DNA of 64,000 nucleotides. It comes from Zoroaster sp. YZ-2022 (Eukaryota > Echinodermata > Asteroidea > Forcipulatida > Zoroasteridae). The position numbers were made by a program, and so were the translations under genes. The notes beneath the pieces are model-generated. The model searched no databases. It was not told the origin of the DNA and worked only from the letters and a program-made list of their open reading frames with translations. The stretch lies in NCBI GenBank assembly GCA_029582265.1, contig JAQQFT010000023.1, positions 3,621,071 through 3,685,070 on the forward strand, read 5' to 3'. The first letter of the stretch is position 1; every line of letters starts with the position of its first letter. Positions 26,989 through 37,884 of this stretch are shown piece by piece.

Positions 26989-27390
26989 GGAGAATTCTTC
27001 GGGTATTCTTTAGCGTGGATTTTAAAGAATGCTTAAATAAGTGGGATAATGAAATAACTATTATCTGGTTTGTATAATAAGATGTTATACAAGAAGAAAC
27101 AACTCAAATAAGGCATTGAAAAAATTGAAAAAGTTTAATCGAAATGTTAAGTAGTCACGTAAAATTACTATTGATTTATAAAGATGATAAATCACTACGT
27201 TTGGGAAACAGTTGAAAAAATTATTACCATACAGACACATTTGAAACAGTCCACGTAACTCGTATTCGTACGGTCATTGCAGAGTTTTGGTGAGTAATCT
27301 CTGAGGCTTTAGCGTGGTTTTTTTAAAAAGTACTTTAATAAAGTGAGATAATAAAATAACCATTATCTGGTTGTATAATAAAGATGGAAG
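26989..27390 (+). promoter_or_regulatory. Left inner terminal repeat with doubled TATA-like motif
   Basis: 'ttctttagcgtgga' and 'ataactattatctgg' occur near 27006 and 27045. Diverged copies of both follow about 305 bases on ('ctttagcgtgg' near 27307, 'ataaccattatctggttgta' near 27355). Each copy is followed by 'tataataa(a)gatg'. The inverted counterpart sits at the right end. It could be a promoter driving genes inward, with the ATG as start; this is inference. Confidence 0.5.
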
Positions 27391-28262
27391 AACATTCAGT
27401 TTTGTTTGAGATGACTTTTTAGTTGGTAAAACACAGAAGTGTTGTAGAATGAGTATTCGCGGATGATGTCTATTGCCCGATGCATCAGTGGCGTATTCGG
27501 CTGGGAAAAAAGTATTCCCCTTCCTTGTTATAGATGTAAAAATGGCACAAAAAAAGCAAAGGGCGGGCTCGTGTACGAAATGCTGATATAGTAAATGGTG
27601 AGAGGAAAAATCTAAACGATCGTTTAATACCGTAATGAAAAATTGTTGGGAAATGAAATTATAATTACAGCATTTGCGCCGCTGGGGCATACAGGAGGAG
27701 GGTCTATCGAACGTTTTACACGCTCCGCTGCACTCGCGAAACGTGTTTTGGCTGACTTACGATTCGTAATAACTCTTATTTATCGTCAAAAGCTACTTTA
27801 AACTCAAAAAGTTTTCTATAAAATTTTTCTGCATTTACAACATCAGAGTTTACTTTGTTTTAACCTCTGGTTCGCTCTGCGATAGCGTTACAGTTTTCTT
27901 TCATTTATAATATTTTTACTCAACTCTTCAGTCACGAGCACAAATTCTTCTTGGTTGAGATATGGCAAATGTTGATAGCTTTACTAACGTGGTTTTTCGA
28001 TTTGAGTTTACTCAACGCTAAAATTTCATGTTCATCGTGTTTTTAGGCTTTTTGCCGATTTATTTTTAGCGTAAACTAAGAGCCGCAAAGCTGTGACGCC
28101 TGTGGCTAAACCCTTTCAAAAGCTAATCAACGAGCGATGATACGACCGTGGCGTCTAACTATTCGATGGCTCCCGCTCCAATACAACCCAATTCTGCGGG
28201 GGTTTTCTACGACGTTACAAGCGTTTTATGATTTTATTATATTTTTATATACACCCTCGTTC
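27391..28262. other. Left Polinton arm, unrecognised broken coding
   Basis: After the inner repeat a plus-strand ATG at about 27384 opens a frame that is soon interrupted. The 138-codon minus frame at 27274-27690 runs across the TATA-like repeat and is probably chance. Fragments on both strands look protein-like, but none matches a family I know. I do not call a gene. Confidence 0.3.
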
Positions 28263-28391
28263 GTTTATTTCGATTCGTAATTCTTTTGAATATCATCGAT
28301 TTTTTTACCCAATCGAAATGATTTAGCGTCACTTTCCATCAGCAGCTTAGTTTGGATAAGGCGTTCGTCCGATTCTATTGGCATGCTCATT
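28263..28391 (-). CDS. Small unrecognised Polinton frame
   Basis: A minus-strand ATG at 28391 opens about 42 codons rich in charged residues, beginning MSMPIESDERLIQTKL, before a stop. 'aacaaaa' precedes the ATG. The composition looks like a short helical or coiled segment. It may be the 5' part of a longer gene, since protein-like sequence continues in other frames towards 28080, as in this element's other indel-broken genes. No family is recognised. It is the second of two short minus frames in this arm. Confidence 0.35.
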
Positions 28392-28686
28392 TTTGTTAAT
28401 AGAAAGATTTAATTTAACAAATAGTTCTAACAATCAGCTCGTAACGATTCCATCGTAAAACCGTTAAATTTAGAGTTATATATTTTTAATTTCACGACCG
28501 TCTAAATTTGACTTATTAAACAATACGTATTCTACATATCGTGTTTCATTCGTAAATTAAACTCATCTTTATTGGGTAAAACGATCCATCGTTACTGAGA
28601 ACTCAATTCCCGTCTTAGAATATGAATTATTTTTTCACCTACGCTAGTTCTAACGAAAGAACGAAAGACAACGACCTCTATATATA

Positions 28687-28851
28687 TTAATACCTACCAG
28701 CCTTATTTAAAAATCCAACCTTTTTTCTAAATCGCTGCATAAAAATGAGGTTGATTGAGTTCACGGTTCGATGTCCAAAATTTAACATATCTTTCGACAT
28801 GATTGTTTTTTCAACGTATATTTCACGACTAGGTCCGTAAATACTCGCCAT
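28687..28851 (-). CDS. Small unrecognised Polinton protein (54 aa)
   Basis: An uninterrupted minus-strand frame of 54 codons begins MASIYGPSREIYVEKTIMSK and ends at a TAA at 28687-28689. The start is preceded by 'taatataaa', the same TATA-like context as other frames in this element. The protein is basic (RFRKK near the end) with no membrane segment or known motif. Small basic proteins are common in Polintons and related viruses, but I cannot match this one. The frame looks complete and intact, unlike its large neighbours. Confidence 0.45.
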   Translation of the reverse strand: MASIYGPSREIYVEKTIMSKDMLNFGHRTVNSINLIFMQRFRKKVGFLNKAGRY

Positions 28852-30050
28852 TTTATATTAAGAATTATTTAATTAGACAGTGACTTGCAATTTTATATTA
28901 GAAACTAGTTTTTTGAATTTAGCGAACCCAAAAAAAACTCGCTTCAAACAAAAACTTTTCTAACGTTTCGTAAAAACATTTCATGTTTCAAATGTTGAAT
29001 TTCATCATCGAAAAATGAAATTTTTCATCTCGTTACGGAGAAAGGAATATAATAAATGTTGGGAGCGTAATCGCGCGTCGTTGAATGCCCGTGACCGACT
29101 ATCGGTTTTTTAATAAACTGCGTGAAAATACTACGGTACGTGGGCGCGCCCACGACAAAGAAAAGGGTTGTTTCGGCGTATCGTGCATCCCTAGTACGAC
29201 ACGTCGACTTTTCGATTAAAACTTAATCGCTGTAAATTTCAATCTGGTTGATATAGAACTCAAAACAGTTGACAACTTTGTCGATATTTGTCAACAACGG
29301 ATCATTCTAATATTCGTTGACTACGACCGGTCAATAAATACTTCCGCGCCACATTTATATTATTTCTACATTTAAAATAATGGGAAACCCGGGATTGTAT
29401 TTCTCTACTTTGCTATCTCTAACTCGAAAACTCAACTCGTTAAAAGTTCCGAGTCGTAATTTTTTTTTGCTAATGGTTGTATATTGCATGTACATGCTTT
29501 CACCAAACGACGCGTCTCGCAAGGGCAGCGAGTTTAAAATTGTCTGAAGGCTTTTCCGTTGAAATAATTATCAATCGTAAGAATTTGATCACAATGAATG
29601 TAAAAAAAATTAAAAGTTGTACATCCAATTTGTGGTGTATTCTCCCGCGGTTAGAGATTCGCTATGTACAATAAATTACTTAAACTTGGTCTTAAATTTA
29701 ACGCTCTTGTTCACTTGAGCTAATAATATTAACGTGTATTCACCCTTGGTTTATCGATTCTATACGGTATCAAGGCTCATTTTCATTATAATCTCGATAA
29801 TTTCGACAATGTTGTAAGGCCCGCGTCGATAAATTTTGCTTCACCTTCCGTTTCCACCACCATTGAATTAGTATTTTCTCTTTTGCATGTTGTAATATCA
29901 CCCAAATGTTTACGCTGTGTAATATAATCGGAGTTGCCTCCCGGTATCGATAACGTTTTCTAATTGAATCGATCCACCTTCTTTACCAATTTCGTTTCGA
30001 ATATATGATACATTTTATTATATTTTAATATAATAATAAATGACATTCCA
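28852..30050 (-). pseudogene. Unrecognised broken minus-strand gene(s)
   Basis: Protein-like stretches occur in shifting minus frames. One near 29350-29530 includes FNELSFRVRDSKVEKYNPGF, a pattern of beta-strand-like segments. One near 29785-30040 starts after 'ataataaaatg' and includes NEIGKEGGSIQLENVIDTG, then LGDITTCKREN in the next frame. Frame changes between them behave like the indels in the polymerase and capsid genes. The position, in the left arm transcribed outward, would suit virion or accessory genes. I cannot assign a family, and the 65-codon plus frame at 29477-29674 looks like a shadow. Confidence 0.35.
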
Positions 30051-30502
30051 TTAGCATTCGAGAGTAATTTTACCCATGTTATTCGTACGAGCAATCTGGA
30101 AATTTTCTGGCCTCCTCGATTTTAACGATGGTGGTTAACAGTAAAATATTTACGTAAACTCGAGGTTTTTTTTAACGTTCCGTTTTATCAATATTTTCAA
30201 CGACACAAGCTGCCTCGCGTTAAAAGCGACAACGTTGTAGACATTGGTATTCTAACCCTCTTATTTTATCAAAAAATCAAATAAATTTTGTGACGTGCGC
30301 CACGACGGAGTGCGGCGTGGTTATCAACATTTCAAACCATTAAACCCAATAGGTTGTAGTTTTTTTTGGAGTTTCACGTCTATTCTCCGATTAGACGATT
30401 GCTCAAAATGAACGCACATTCTTTTCAAAATTTTATAACGGTTTGCCAATAATATAGACGTGAGCGCGTACAAAAAAATATGTAAAGGAGTTTACGCAAA
30501 AC

Positions 30503-31160
30503 AATGATTAGGTAAAACCAGTCGATTTAAATTCAAACGGATTAGGAACGGCTTATTATTACGACTCTGGTTTAAGCGGTGCCCAATAACGACGAATAAA
30601 GTAGTTTGAACGTTATTTCTACCGGGGTGACCGATTACGACTATTAAAAAAAACCCATTTAAAATAGGTTTGGAAGCCATCTTCGACTATACGATCGCAT
30701 TCATTTCTAATCTTCAACGGGCTCGCTGGTTAAAATTTAAAACCGTCGGCGAGTCTGGGAGTTTACGGATGTTGACAACGAATAATGGCTCGTTAGAACG
30801 TACGTTGCGGAAGTTTTGGGGCTCAAGCGCAAGCAAAAGCTCATTTTGCTTTGGGTGGTACAGGTTTAGACGCGCAACACTGATTTTATAAATATGGTAA
30901 AGCAGAGATTGACTCTCAGTCGATTTACGAGCTAGCATTCAACGATATCAGAATGTTTTACAATACGCTCGCCGGTCGTTTAAAGCTTTTGTTTGGGAAG
31001 AGACGCCATGATGCCCTAGCGATATGAATTTACGAATGAGCAATTATGTGGGATACAACAATAATCTGACAATCCGCGACAGGCGATTTTATCGTTAAGT
31101 TCAATTTAGATACAAATTCAACGCCCACTGTTATATTGCACTTTGCTTGACGACGGCGGG
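30503..31160 (+). pseudogene. Unrecognised Polinton gene, possible minor virion protein
   Basis: Coherent plus-strand protein fragments follow each other with frameshifts: GLGTAYYYDSGLSGAQ near 30540-30590, a 73-codon frame at 30670-30891 with the stretch ARWLKFKTVGESGSLRMLTT, then KAHFALGGTGLDAQH near 30835-30880 and SQSIYELAFNDIRMFYNTLA near 30920-30970. The last fragments are in a different frame from the 73-codon frame. The rough total is ~200 residues. It lies between terminal-arm genes and the capsid gene, where Polintons often place structural genes. I do not recognise the family with confidence, so the role is inferred from position only. Confidence 0.4.
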
Positions 31161-31258
31161 TCGTTTGAAACGTGAAAAGATTTGGCTTCTACCTGGCTGG
31201 CGCACGGGCAGACGCTGCGCCGCGCACCAAGCGCCTCTTTTGAAGACCGATAAGCGAT

Positions 31259-31440
31259 GCTGGTCATCAGAAGAAAAAATTCTTTAATATTACTTGGTTT
31301 TGATTTAGCCGGTGTGGGCGTTATGATTTATGGTGTGCTGCTGTATCGCGTCAGCGTTTTCTGCTATAGGCTAAAACTGTCTCACGTCCGCTTGGTGTCA
31401 AAATTATTCGCAATCCCGCGACAAAGTTGAAGCTGTTTTA
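31259..31440 (+). CDS. Short frame with one hydrophobic segment, unrecognised
   Basis: A plus-strand stretch contains a likely membrane segment (ILLGFDLAGVGVMIYGVLLY) after a basic start. A frame change then leads to GVKIIRNPATKLKLF and a stop near 31440. Length and layout would fit a small single-pass membrane protein, as seen in many large DNA elements and viruses. The frameshift and lack of a clear ATG keep confidence low. Confidence 0.3.
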
Positions 31441-31448
31441 AACCAACA

Positions 31449-32537
31449 CTATACCCGATAATGGCGCCAAAAGCGACTCAGCTTTCGCTCTAGTTTGCGA
31501 ATGTGTTCTTCGTTTTTAATGTTTTTATCACTCTTTTTATAACCGCCGCTTGGTGGAATGGGTTTATGGAGTTGGTTCTGGCGCAGGGTTTGGGTTTTTG
31601 GAATAACTGAACTTACAACATTACCGATCGATTTGACGATGGCAATGGTCATAATAAAGCTGTTAATATACTGACAGTCGTTGCGCGCACATTCTCTAAA
31701 TAAAGTTTTAATTCTTTGCCAACGTTTTCATCTCTTTAAACATTTAACAACAGTTCTTTTAATTCTATTAGTTGTTACAGAAGATATAATCATCCTTATT
31801 TGCTCTACGATTACTCGTTTATCGTCCTACTAGTTCTCGCAATTCTTGACGATACTTTTTTATTGATTTTTATCAATCTCTCTTTCTTCAGCGTCGCTAA
31901 TTACTTTTCATATCATAAATTCTTTTGGTTTAGTGTTTTAATTTAGCAAAGATTTAATTATTTCACCTCGACTCGTAGCCATAATGTTATCAAATTACCT
32001 TCTTCTCGCCATTGTATTTAATTCTGTTTGAGTGTTTTCATCTCGAAAAGAGTCTCGCCACGCCATTTCATTAGCTTTACAGACTTGTATTGTTTCTACG
32101 CGTTGTTGGAGAACTGGATGTTGATACTACGACTAACGAACGTGTATCTGAATTTTTAAATACAAAATCTGTATTTTCTAGAGCCTCGGTTTTGCAAAAC
32201 ATAGTACATCGGTACTACCATCATTGATATTATATCTATTCTGTTGTGTCTGTAATATTGAAATAGATGTGTTCCAGAGCCAGCTATTCGATACCTCAAG
32301 ATTAAACCTTTGATCAGTAATTTTAAAAAATCCACCCGGTTTTTAGTTAGACGTATTTCTTTTGCCTTCTTTCATAAAAAAGCTCACACCCACTCCTTTT
32401 TCATTTAGTTTATACTTGAATCTTGTAATCCTATTGAAGTTAAAATACCTTATACTTGTATAAAATTCATCAACTATATCTTTACGTAATCTATTTTCTT
32501 GAGATAAAGTTGGTGTACTAAAAGTTCTTGTTCCCAT
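31449..32537 (-). pseudogene. Unrecognised minus-strand Polinton gene (~360 aa, frameshifted)
   Basis: The frame opens at an ATG at 32537 with a clean 64-codon stretch that includes STPTLSQENRLRKDIVDEFY. Coherent protein then continues through shifted frames: GFFKITDQRFNLEVS near 32300, NDGSTDVLCFAKPRL near 32200, ETIQVCKANEMAWRDSFRDE near 32060, TSRGEIIKSLLN near 31970. A 67-codon piece at 31449-31652 ends with a basic tail (RKLERKLSRF). The central part is rich in charged, probably helical segments. It lies head to head with the capsid gene, with about 0.5 kb of weaker minus coding-like sequence between. I do not recognise the family. Confidence 0.5.
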
Positions 32538-33101
32538 CGGAATATCACCAAGTTATTGACACACATTTCATCATGATATTCATCTTCGGGTTTGGTTAAA
32601 CGCATTAGATCAACTCATATAACAGGTTTTCCCTCCTTCCTCCATTTTACTTCATCTTTATTTTAATAGTTTATAACTCCTTAACCCAACTTCCTCGCCT
32701 ATGTGATAAACCTAATCTCTCCCGTTTTTGATCTTCGCTAGGAACATTAAAAAATCTTCCTAGTCGCAGTTCTTTACAAATCGTCAGAGTAAAATTTATA
32801 ATGTATTTAAACTCGCGAAATATTCTTGCATCACTTCGTTAATATTATTAAAATTCTTCTTGCTTCGATTCTTTTGTATTTTCTCATTTAAATAATCTAT
32901 ATTTTTAAACGCTTTTACTAAATTCGTCTCAAGCACGAAAGATGTTTAACGCTAAATCATTGTCGTTTGCGTTCTTGCAACGTCGTTGCTACGCAAATTA
33001 CTAAATAAAAATTCGATCCGGTAAACGCTAACGTTGATTGCCGCGCCTCAACCATCATCGCTATGAGCACCATTTAACACATATAAACATTTAAAAAAAA
33101 A

Positions 33102-33219
33102 AAATGTATTTAAATAAGTTTCACAAAATTATAAAAAAAAATGTGTTGTTAAATATAGTTTCACAAAATTATATAAAAAATGTGTTGTTAAATATAGTTT
33201 TACAAAATTATATAAAAAA
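33102..33219 (+). repeat. Short tandem repeat before the capsid gene (~39 bp x3)
   Basis: Three units of 'aaatatagttt.acaaaatta' with 'tataaaaaa.tgtgttgtt' sit directly upstream of the capsid frame. The minus-strand frame at 33129-33365 crosses this repeat and is not a gene. Confidence 0.8.
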
Positions 33220-33243
33220 TTATTATATTTACTAACGTTAAAT

Positions 33244-34516
33244 ATGACGATATGCGGCCGAGAATACATAGATCCCACAGAAGACAAAAAGAACCTCGAG
33301 GCGTAAAAAGGAATGCGCAAAAGGTCGTCATTACAAACAATCCGAGTACCATAAACGAAAATCAATTGTTGTCGGTTCGTTTTCCAAATTTAGAATGAAC
33401 GACGTCATCGTTCCAGGCTCTAACCGATTAGCTTTCAACATTGAACTCGTTAGCTCAAACGATGAAAATAGAACATTGATTGCAAAACATCGGTGAGAGC
33501 TATCGTAAAACACATAATCATTAAAATGGAAGGAAATGAAATATTTAGTTTAGACGATGCGGATGTGTTCAGCTGGTACAAAGACGAATGGTTCCAACCA
33601 GATCAGCGCGAAATTTAGTGTATCAAAATCGAAACTGAAAACGTAACTGAAATGAGAATGAACGCGCGATAAAGTTCCCGCGGGCAACGTTGGGCGGATA
33701 AAGCTATCGCAGACGCGTATAAAAATAGTAATACATTCCGCTGGTTTTGAATTGTTAACCGATCATCAACCTTACTATCAGTCGGGTATAGGAGATCGTT
33801 TGACTTACGAACCCGTGTTTTAACCACGTTGAAAATGTGGTTAAGCACCAAACGATAATGGCAAAATATAACCATAAGCGGAATTTCTTTACAGAATTTG
33901 AGGTTGTTCATATGCCGGGAACTCGCTAGAACAATTAGAAATCAGCCACAGCGATGGAGAACTTAGGTACCGTGTTTGATCGCGTACTGAGACCAGAGCG
34001 TAACTACGACGCAACAAACGCGACACGATGTGGAATATAAATTTAAAAGCACACAACAAAATATGAAAGGAATATTGTTTCTATTCAAAAGAACCCGACG
34101 TGAAAGAAAGCAACAAGTTTTGTAATCCAAAATAACAAAAGTTATTATTACGATCCAGAAGGCGTTCCCAATCAACTCTACGCGCATGGAATGAAAAGAT
34201 ATCAACAATGGGAAGAGATTTCAAAATATTTCGGTGATTCGAGAAAACAACACGCTAGCACAGTTGTACGAAACAGTTGTCAAACGTTAAACTAATGGTG
34301 TTACTTAATCGATGGGTTTATTTTTAGTTTAAGAACGAAATTATGATAATGTATTACACGGAAGCGGAAGACAGTGCAAAACTTGTCCGAAGGAATTAAC
34401 AAATTGAAAGAAGCACAAACTTTAATTGAACTAAGCATGTATACTTTTATTATCATGGACATATTAAACATGAAACTCGCGTTTTGAATCGGTCGATTAT
34501 TAAACATCGGTGATTA
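33244..34516 (+). pseudogene. Polinton major capsid protein (double jelly roll), frameshifted
   Basis: This gene would form the icosahedral shell of a Polinton virion. The N-terminal part shows the family pattern of a 'T-I-N-E-N-Q' stretch, then RFPNL, then MNDVIVPGSNRLAFNIELVS (about 33398-33460). A clean stretch follows, KMEGNEIFSLDDADVFSWYK (from about 33523). The C-terminal half keeps GILFLFKRT near 34070, PKITKV-like spacing, and a segment before the end with 'LHGSGR' near 34350. The expected length (~420-450 residues) fits. At least six frame changes interrupt it, so no full protein can be made from this sequence as given. It lies upstream of small unrecognised frames and the integrase, on the same strand. 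The family call rests on remembered capsid patterns. Confidence 0.82.
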
Positions 34517-35160
34517 AGAAAAAACGATTTATATTAAAAGAAAATGTTACCTAATGTCCACACGCCGCGTTAATTTGTGGACAAACGGGATGCAGAAGAA
34601 ACTGAATTTGTTTTTTAAATGTATTACAAAATGAATATTCTAAATATTTTAAAAATCGTTATATTATGCCTACCATTTTCAACAACGATGCGTACAAAAA
34701 TGAAAATGGGGTTCTAAACGACGATAACGTACACGTTAACGATTTAAACAACATATCGCTGAATAGGGCTATAAAAATTTATATGACACACAAAAAATAA
34801 AGAAACGTTGTTTAATATAGACGATTACGCGCAGATAAACAGTTGCGATATAAAAATACGACGAGAATAATAAATGTATGATTACTCAATTGGCTTTAGC
34901 GGTAGACATACGACACAACTGTTGGATTCTTTCGCAAAAAATATATTAGTGTATTAGGGTACAGAAACAACTCAAATGGGTGTGTTTATTTTGTGTAAAA
35001 GATGAGACTCGTACGAGGGGTATGTAGAGAAAATGATGTTGTACCAACTCGCGGTTGAAATGGAAGTCATGAAAAATTAAAAAGAGTTAAACGTCGTAAA
35101 TTAATTTTAAAAACGGATCAGCCTACCGGTTGGGAAATACGTGACTGAGTGATTACCGTC
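34517..35160 (+). pseudogene. Unrecognised broken frames after the capsid gene
   Basis: Plus-strand fragments look coding in different frames: FNNDAYKNENGVLNDDNVHV near 34680-34735, MYDYSIGFSGRHTTQLLDSF near 34875-34935, and MLYQLAVEMEVMKN near 35035. They may be one or two small genes broken by indels. No motif of the adenain-like protease or the packaging ATPase is visible. Confidence 0.3.
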
Positions 35161-35172
35161 AAGTCGTTGGTG

Positions 35173-35330
35173 AGGTTAAGGGTAATTACTCATAGGTTAA
35201 GGGTAATTACTCATAGGTTACTCATAGGTTACTCATAGGTTACTCATAGGTTACTCATAGGTTAAGGGTAATTACTCATAGGTTAAGGGTAATTACTCAT
35301 AGGTTAAGGGTAATTACTCATAGGTTACTC
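35173..35330 (+). repeat. Minisatellite inside the Polinton (11/21-bp units)
   Basis: Two interleaved units are seen: 'ggttaagggtaattactcata' (21 bp) five times, and 'ggttactcata' (11 bp) five times in the middle. The 11-bp form is the 21-bp form with ten bases ('aagggtaatt') removed. The tract lies between gene fragments. Confidence 0.9.
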
Positions 35331-35394
35331 GGGTCAAGAGCAATTGGTGTTTGTTTTACATTTAATTAAAATATTATAAAGCATATTTATAAAT

Positions 35395-36425
35395 ATGAAT
35401 GCTGAACAGAGTGCAAGTTTTGTTTACGAATATATCCGTTGAACGGGTAAATGATTTTATATATAATCTTAACCAACTCATAAATACTACCGCGAAAGAA
35501 AAGACAAAATTAGTACAAGTATTAAACGATAATACTGAAAAGTAAAAAGGTATATTTAATAGTATGGTCTTTGAACGAGTAAAAGATCTAATATTGGAAA
35601 TCTTAACGAGCTTTTAAACGTCGATGAGTTATCTAAAACTAATTATTGGGTTCTTATATTTTAGAAATAAATTTAATAGATTTATTCTAGTACATTATAA
35701 TAAATGGAAGAGTACATAAGGTGTTAAACGATAAAACAGACATACTCGTTAACGACGTTGGCGTCCAACGATGATAGCTTATTGATGAAAAAAAATTACG
35801 TCTTTTTATCGGTCGTAATAGGAGAGACTCTAAAGGATTTTTCAGTGAGGCAACGCGTTGGTGATATTGAAGCTTTAAGCGAGCAAGGCGAAGTATTACA
35901 CGCGCAATACGAAACTAAATTAGATCGCGATATTACTCCAGTCTTTAGGTAGCACCGATATAACCATACGCTAAACTATTGAGACTTAGTTTAAATCGTA
36001 TTGATTTGTATGGCCATAATTCCATTGATGATGAAAGTGAAATTAATTTCAATTTAAGAAAAAGATCCGTTCATTAATAGCATGCTTAATACGGTGTTGT
36101 GTGAAATATACTACAAGTACGGTATGTTTCTCGCTCCGATCAACGTTTCGCTGATTACAGCAAAACTGTTTAAAGAAGAAGAAACATTATCTTCAATTGA
36201 TAATAAAAGCGATGGAGACCAACGAGCAAACGAAACTGTGCCTCAGGAGTGCACCAACCAAATAACGCCAAAGACAGTTGACGCAACCAACGACTAAACC
36301 AAAAAACCCCAAACAAGTTGCGGCGGAAAAACCTTGAAATTAACAAAAAGAAAAACTACAACAACTGAAGCCGCGAAAAGCGTTAAACTCGATAACGAGG
36401 TTATAAAGAAAACAACTCGATGAGC
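35395..36425 (+). pseudogene. Unrecognised Polinton gene (~300 aa, frameshifted)
   Basis: Protein-like sequence starts at an ATG at about 35395, after 'tttataaat'. It continues with NDFIYNLNQLINT, then a clean 64-codon stretch at 35758-35952 containing VRQRVGDIEALSEQGEVLHA. It runs on through 'DLYGHNSIDDESEINFNLRK' near 36000-36055 and a 71-codon stretch at 36082-36297 (CEIYYKYGMFLAPINVSLIT). It ends in a low-complexity Lys/Thr-rich tail near 36330-36420. A second in-frame ATG follows 'attataataa' at 35703. It precedes the integrase on the same strand. No family is recognised; the basic tail could bind nucleic acid, but that is a guess. Confidence 0.45.
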
Positions 36426-36902
36426 AATAAAACGAGTTACAATTATTTTATGTTGCTATTGGAGGTATTGCTGTGGAGCTTGACCTAACATTTAAGAAGC
36501 AACTCTAAAAACATTTAAAAACGAACCCCATAGGTACCCGTTAAACTCGCTAGCTGTTACACCACCCCTACTACCAGAGAACTTGAAATGGAATAAAAAG
36601 TTTTTTATATTTAACGATTATAAACATGTCTTCAATGCCTATAATGCAAAAAACGTGTGATACAATTTATCTGGCTCAGTTATGACTCTTTTTAGTAATT
36701 TGCTTACAGCATGCTCGGTGAAAAATATTTAAAATGAAACCAGCCGATTTAGGAGAAAAATTGGATATAAAAGACAGGTTAAAATAACCGCGACGATTAC
36801 ATTAAACGTTGCGACCCAAAATATGGTTAATTAAACAAAGAATTTTACCAAAATTCGCTCGTACCCATGAATAATGTTAAGAATAATATTTATAAATATT
36901 AA
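36426..36902. other. Short intergenic or degraded stretch before the integrase
   Basis: Only short plus-strand protein-like fragments are visible (for example NNRDDYIKRCDPKYG near 36790). 'tttataaatattaaatgg' just before 36903 resembles the TATA-like start context seen elsewhere in the element. Confidence 0.3.
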
Positions 36903-37860
36903 ATGGATGAACGAAAACATCAACCCTTATTATAGTCCAGGGAATACTACAAGGTCAAGCAGCTTAATCAATAGCTGTTAAAGAAACGAAATAAATGTAA
37001 ATTCGTTCGACAATGGATAAAAAAAAAGCAAACATATATGAAATTATTTACCTATCACCTAAATATGTTCGAGACAGGCTTCATCAAATAGTCGTGTGAA
37101 AAACAAACGAGAGTTCATCAAAGCAGACTATTTATTCTTCCGTACGACAAAGTCGGTAGGAGTTACGTACAAGTACGCGTTAACCGTCGTGGATGAAGCC
37201 AGCAGATATAAAGCTGCAGTGCCTTTAATCGATAAAGTAGCCGCGCAGTGGCGATACTTTTGAAAAATTTATAAACGATCGCCGTTGGTTTTGGCCTAAA
37301 ATTATAAAAAAGTCGACCCCGGAAAGAAATTCATGAGCAGCGTTAGTAAACGATGAGTGGAAGCATAATGTAAAAAAATTCAGCGGGAGAGGTTGGAAAT
37401 CCTGGAGCTCAGGAGATTGTCGTTGAGATTTAATAATAGAACTTTGAGCGAAAGATTATTTCGCATCAATACGGTCAAGAAATTGTTACCGATACGAGGA
37501 AGCAGAGAATGGGGTTTAAAAGATTACCGGCGGTCGTAAAAGCGTTAAACAACGAGACGGCGCGACTGATTAACACCGAAAACCAAAAAGACGCTATTAA
37601 GAAAAGTAACGTTGGTAAAAATCCAGCATCACCGGGTAAAGAATGAAAAAGAATTCCATTAAACTCGCTAGTTCGGTATTTATACGCGCCGGTGACTGAA
37701 AAAGGGCTCTGGACGACAAACGACCGATCCTATGGGTTAAAATTTATAGAATATCTAAAAACGATGAGGAAGCTGCGAATCAACCCATATTGTATTATGT
37801 AGAAGGGGAGCCCCGCACGTAGTTTTTGTAAGAGAAAAATACAAGTGTTCCTAGAGATAC
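36903..37860 (+). pseudogene. Polinton integrase (retroviral DDE type), frameshifted
   Basis: The enzyme would insert the element's ends into host DNA. An N-terminal segment with VRQWIKKKQTY and then YLSPKYV (near 37000-37070) fits the family's linker into the core. The DDE core follows: a LFILPYDK-like segment near 37125-37150 after the first acidic residue (KADYLF), YKYALTVVDEASRYKAA at 37168-37218, VDPGKKFMSSVSK from about 37311 with the second D, and a third acidic residue at about 37425-37427 followed by an indel before FNNRTLSERLF. The C-terminal part (chromodomain-side segment) shows RLPAVVKALNNE near 37520 and VRYLYAP near 37675. It converges with the polymerase gene. At least five frameshifts break it. 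Confidence 0.88.
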
Positions 37861-37884
37861 AATGAATCATAATCATTCGTCGTT

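Noticed and set aside
27274..27690. 138-codon minus frame in the left arm
   Set aside because: It runs backwards across the TATA-like repeat, ends inside it, and shows no motif.
33615..34507. Minus-strand frames of 68-98 codons over the capsid gene
   Set aside because: They are shadows; the conserved capsid motifs are on the plus strand.
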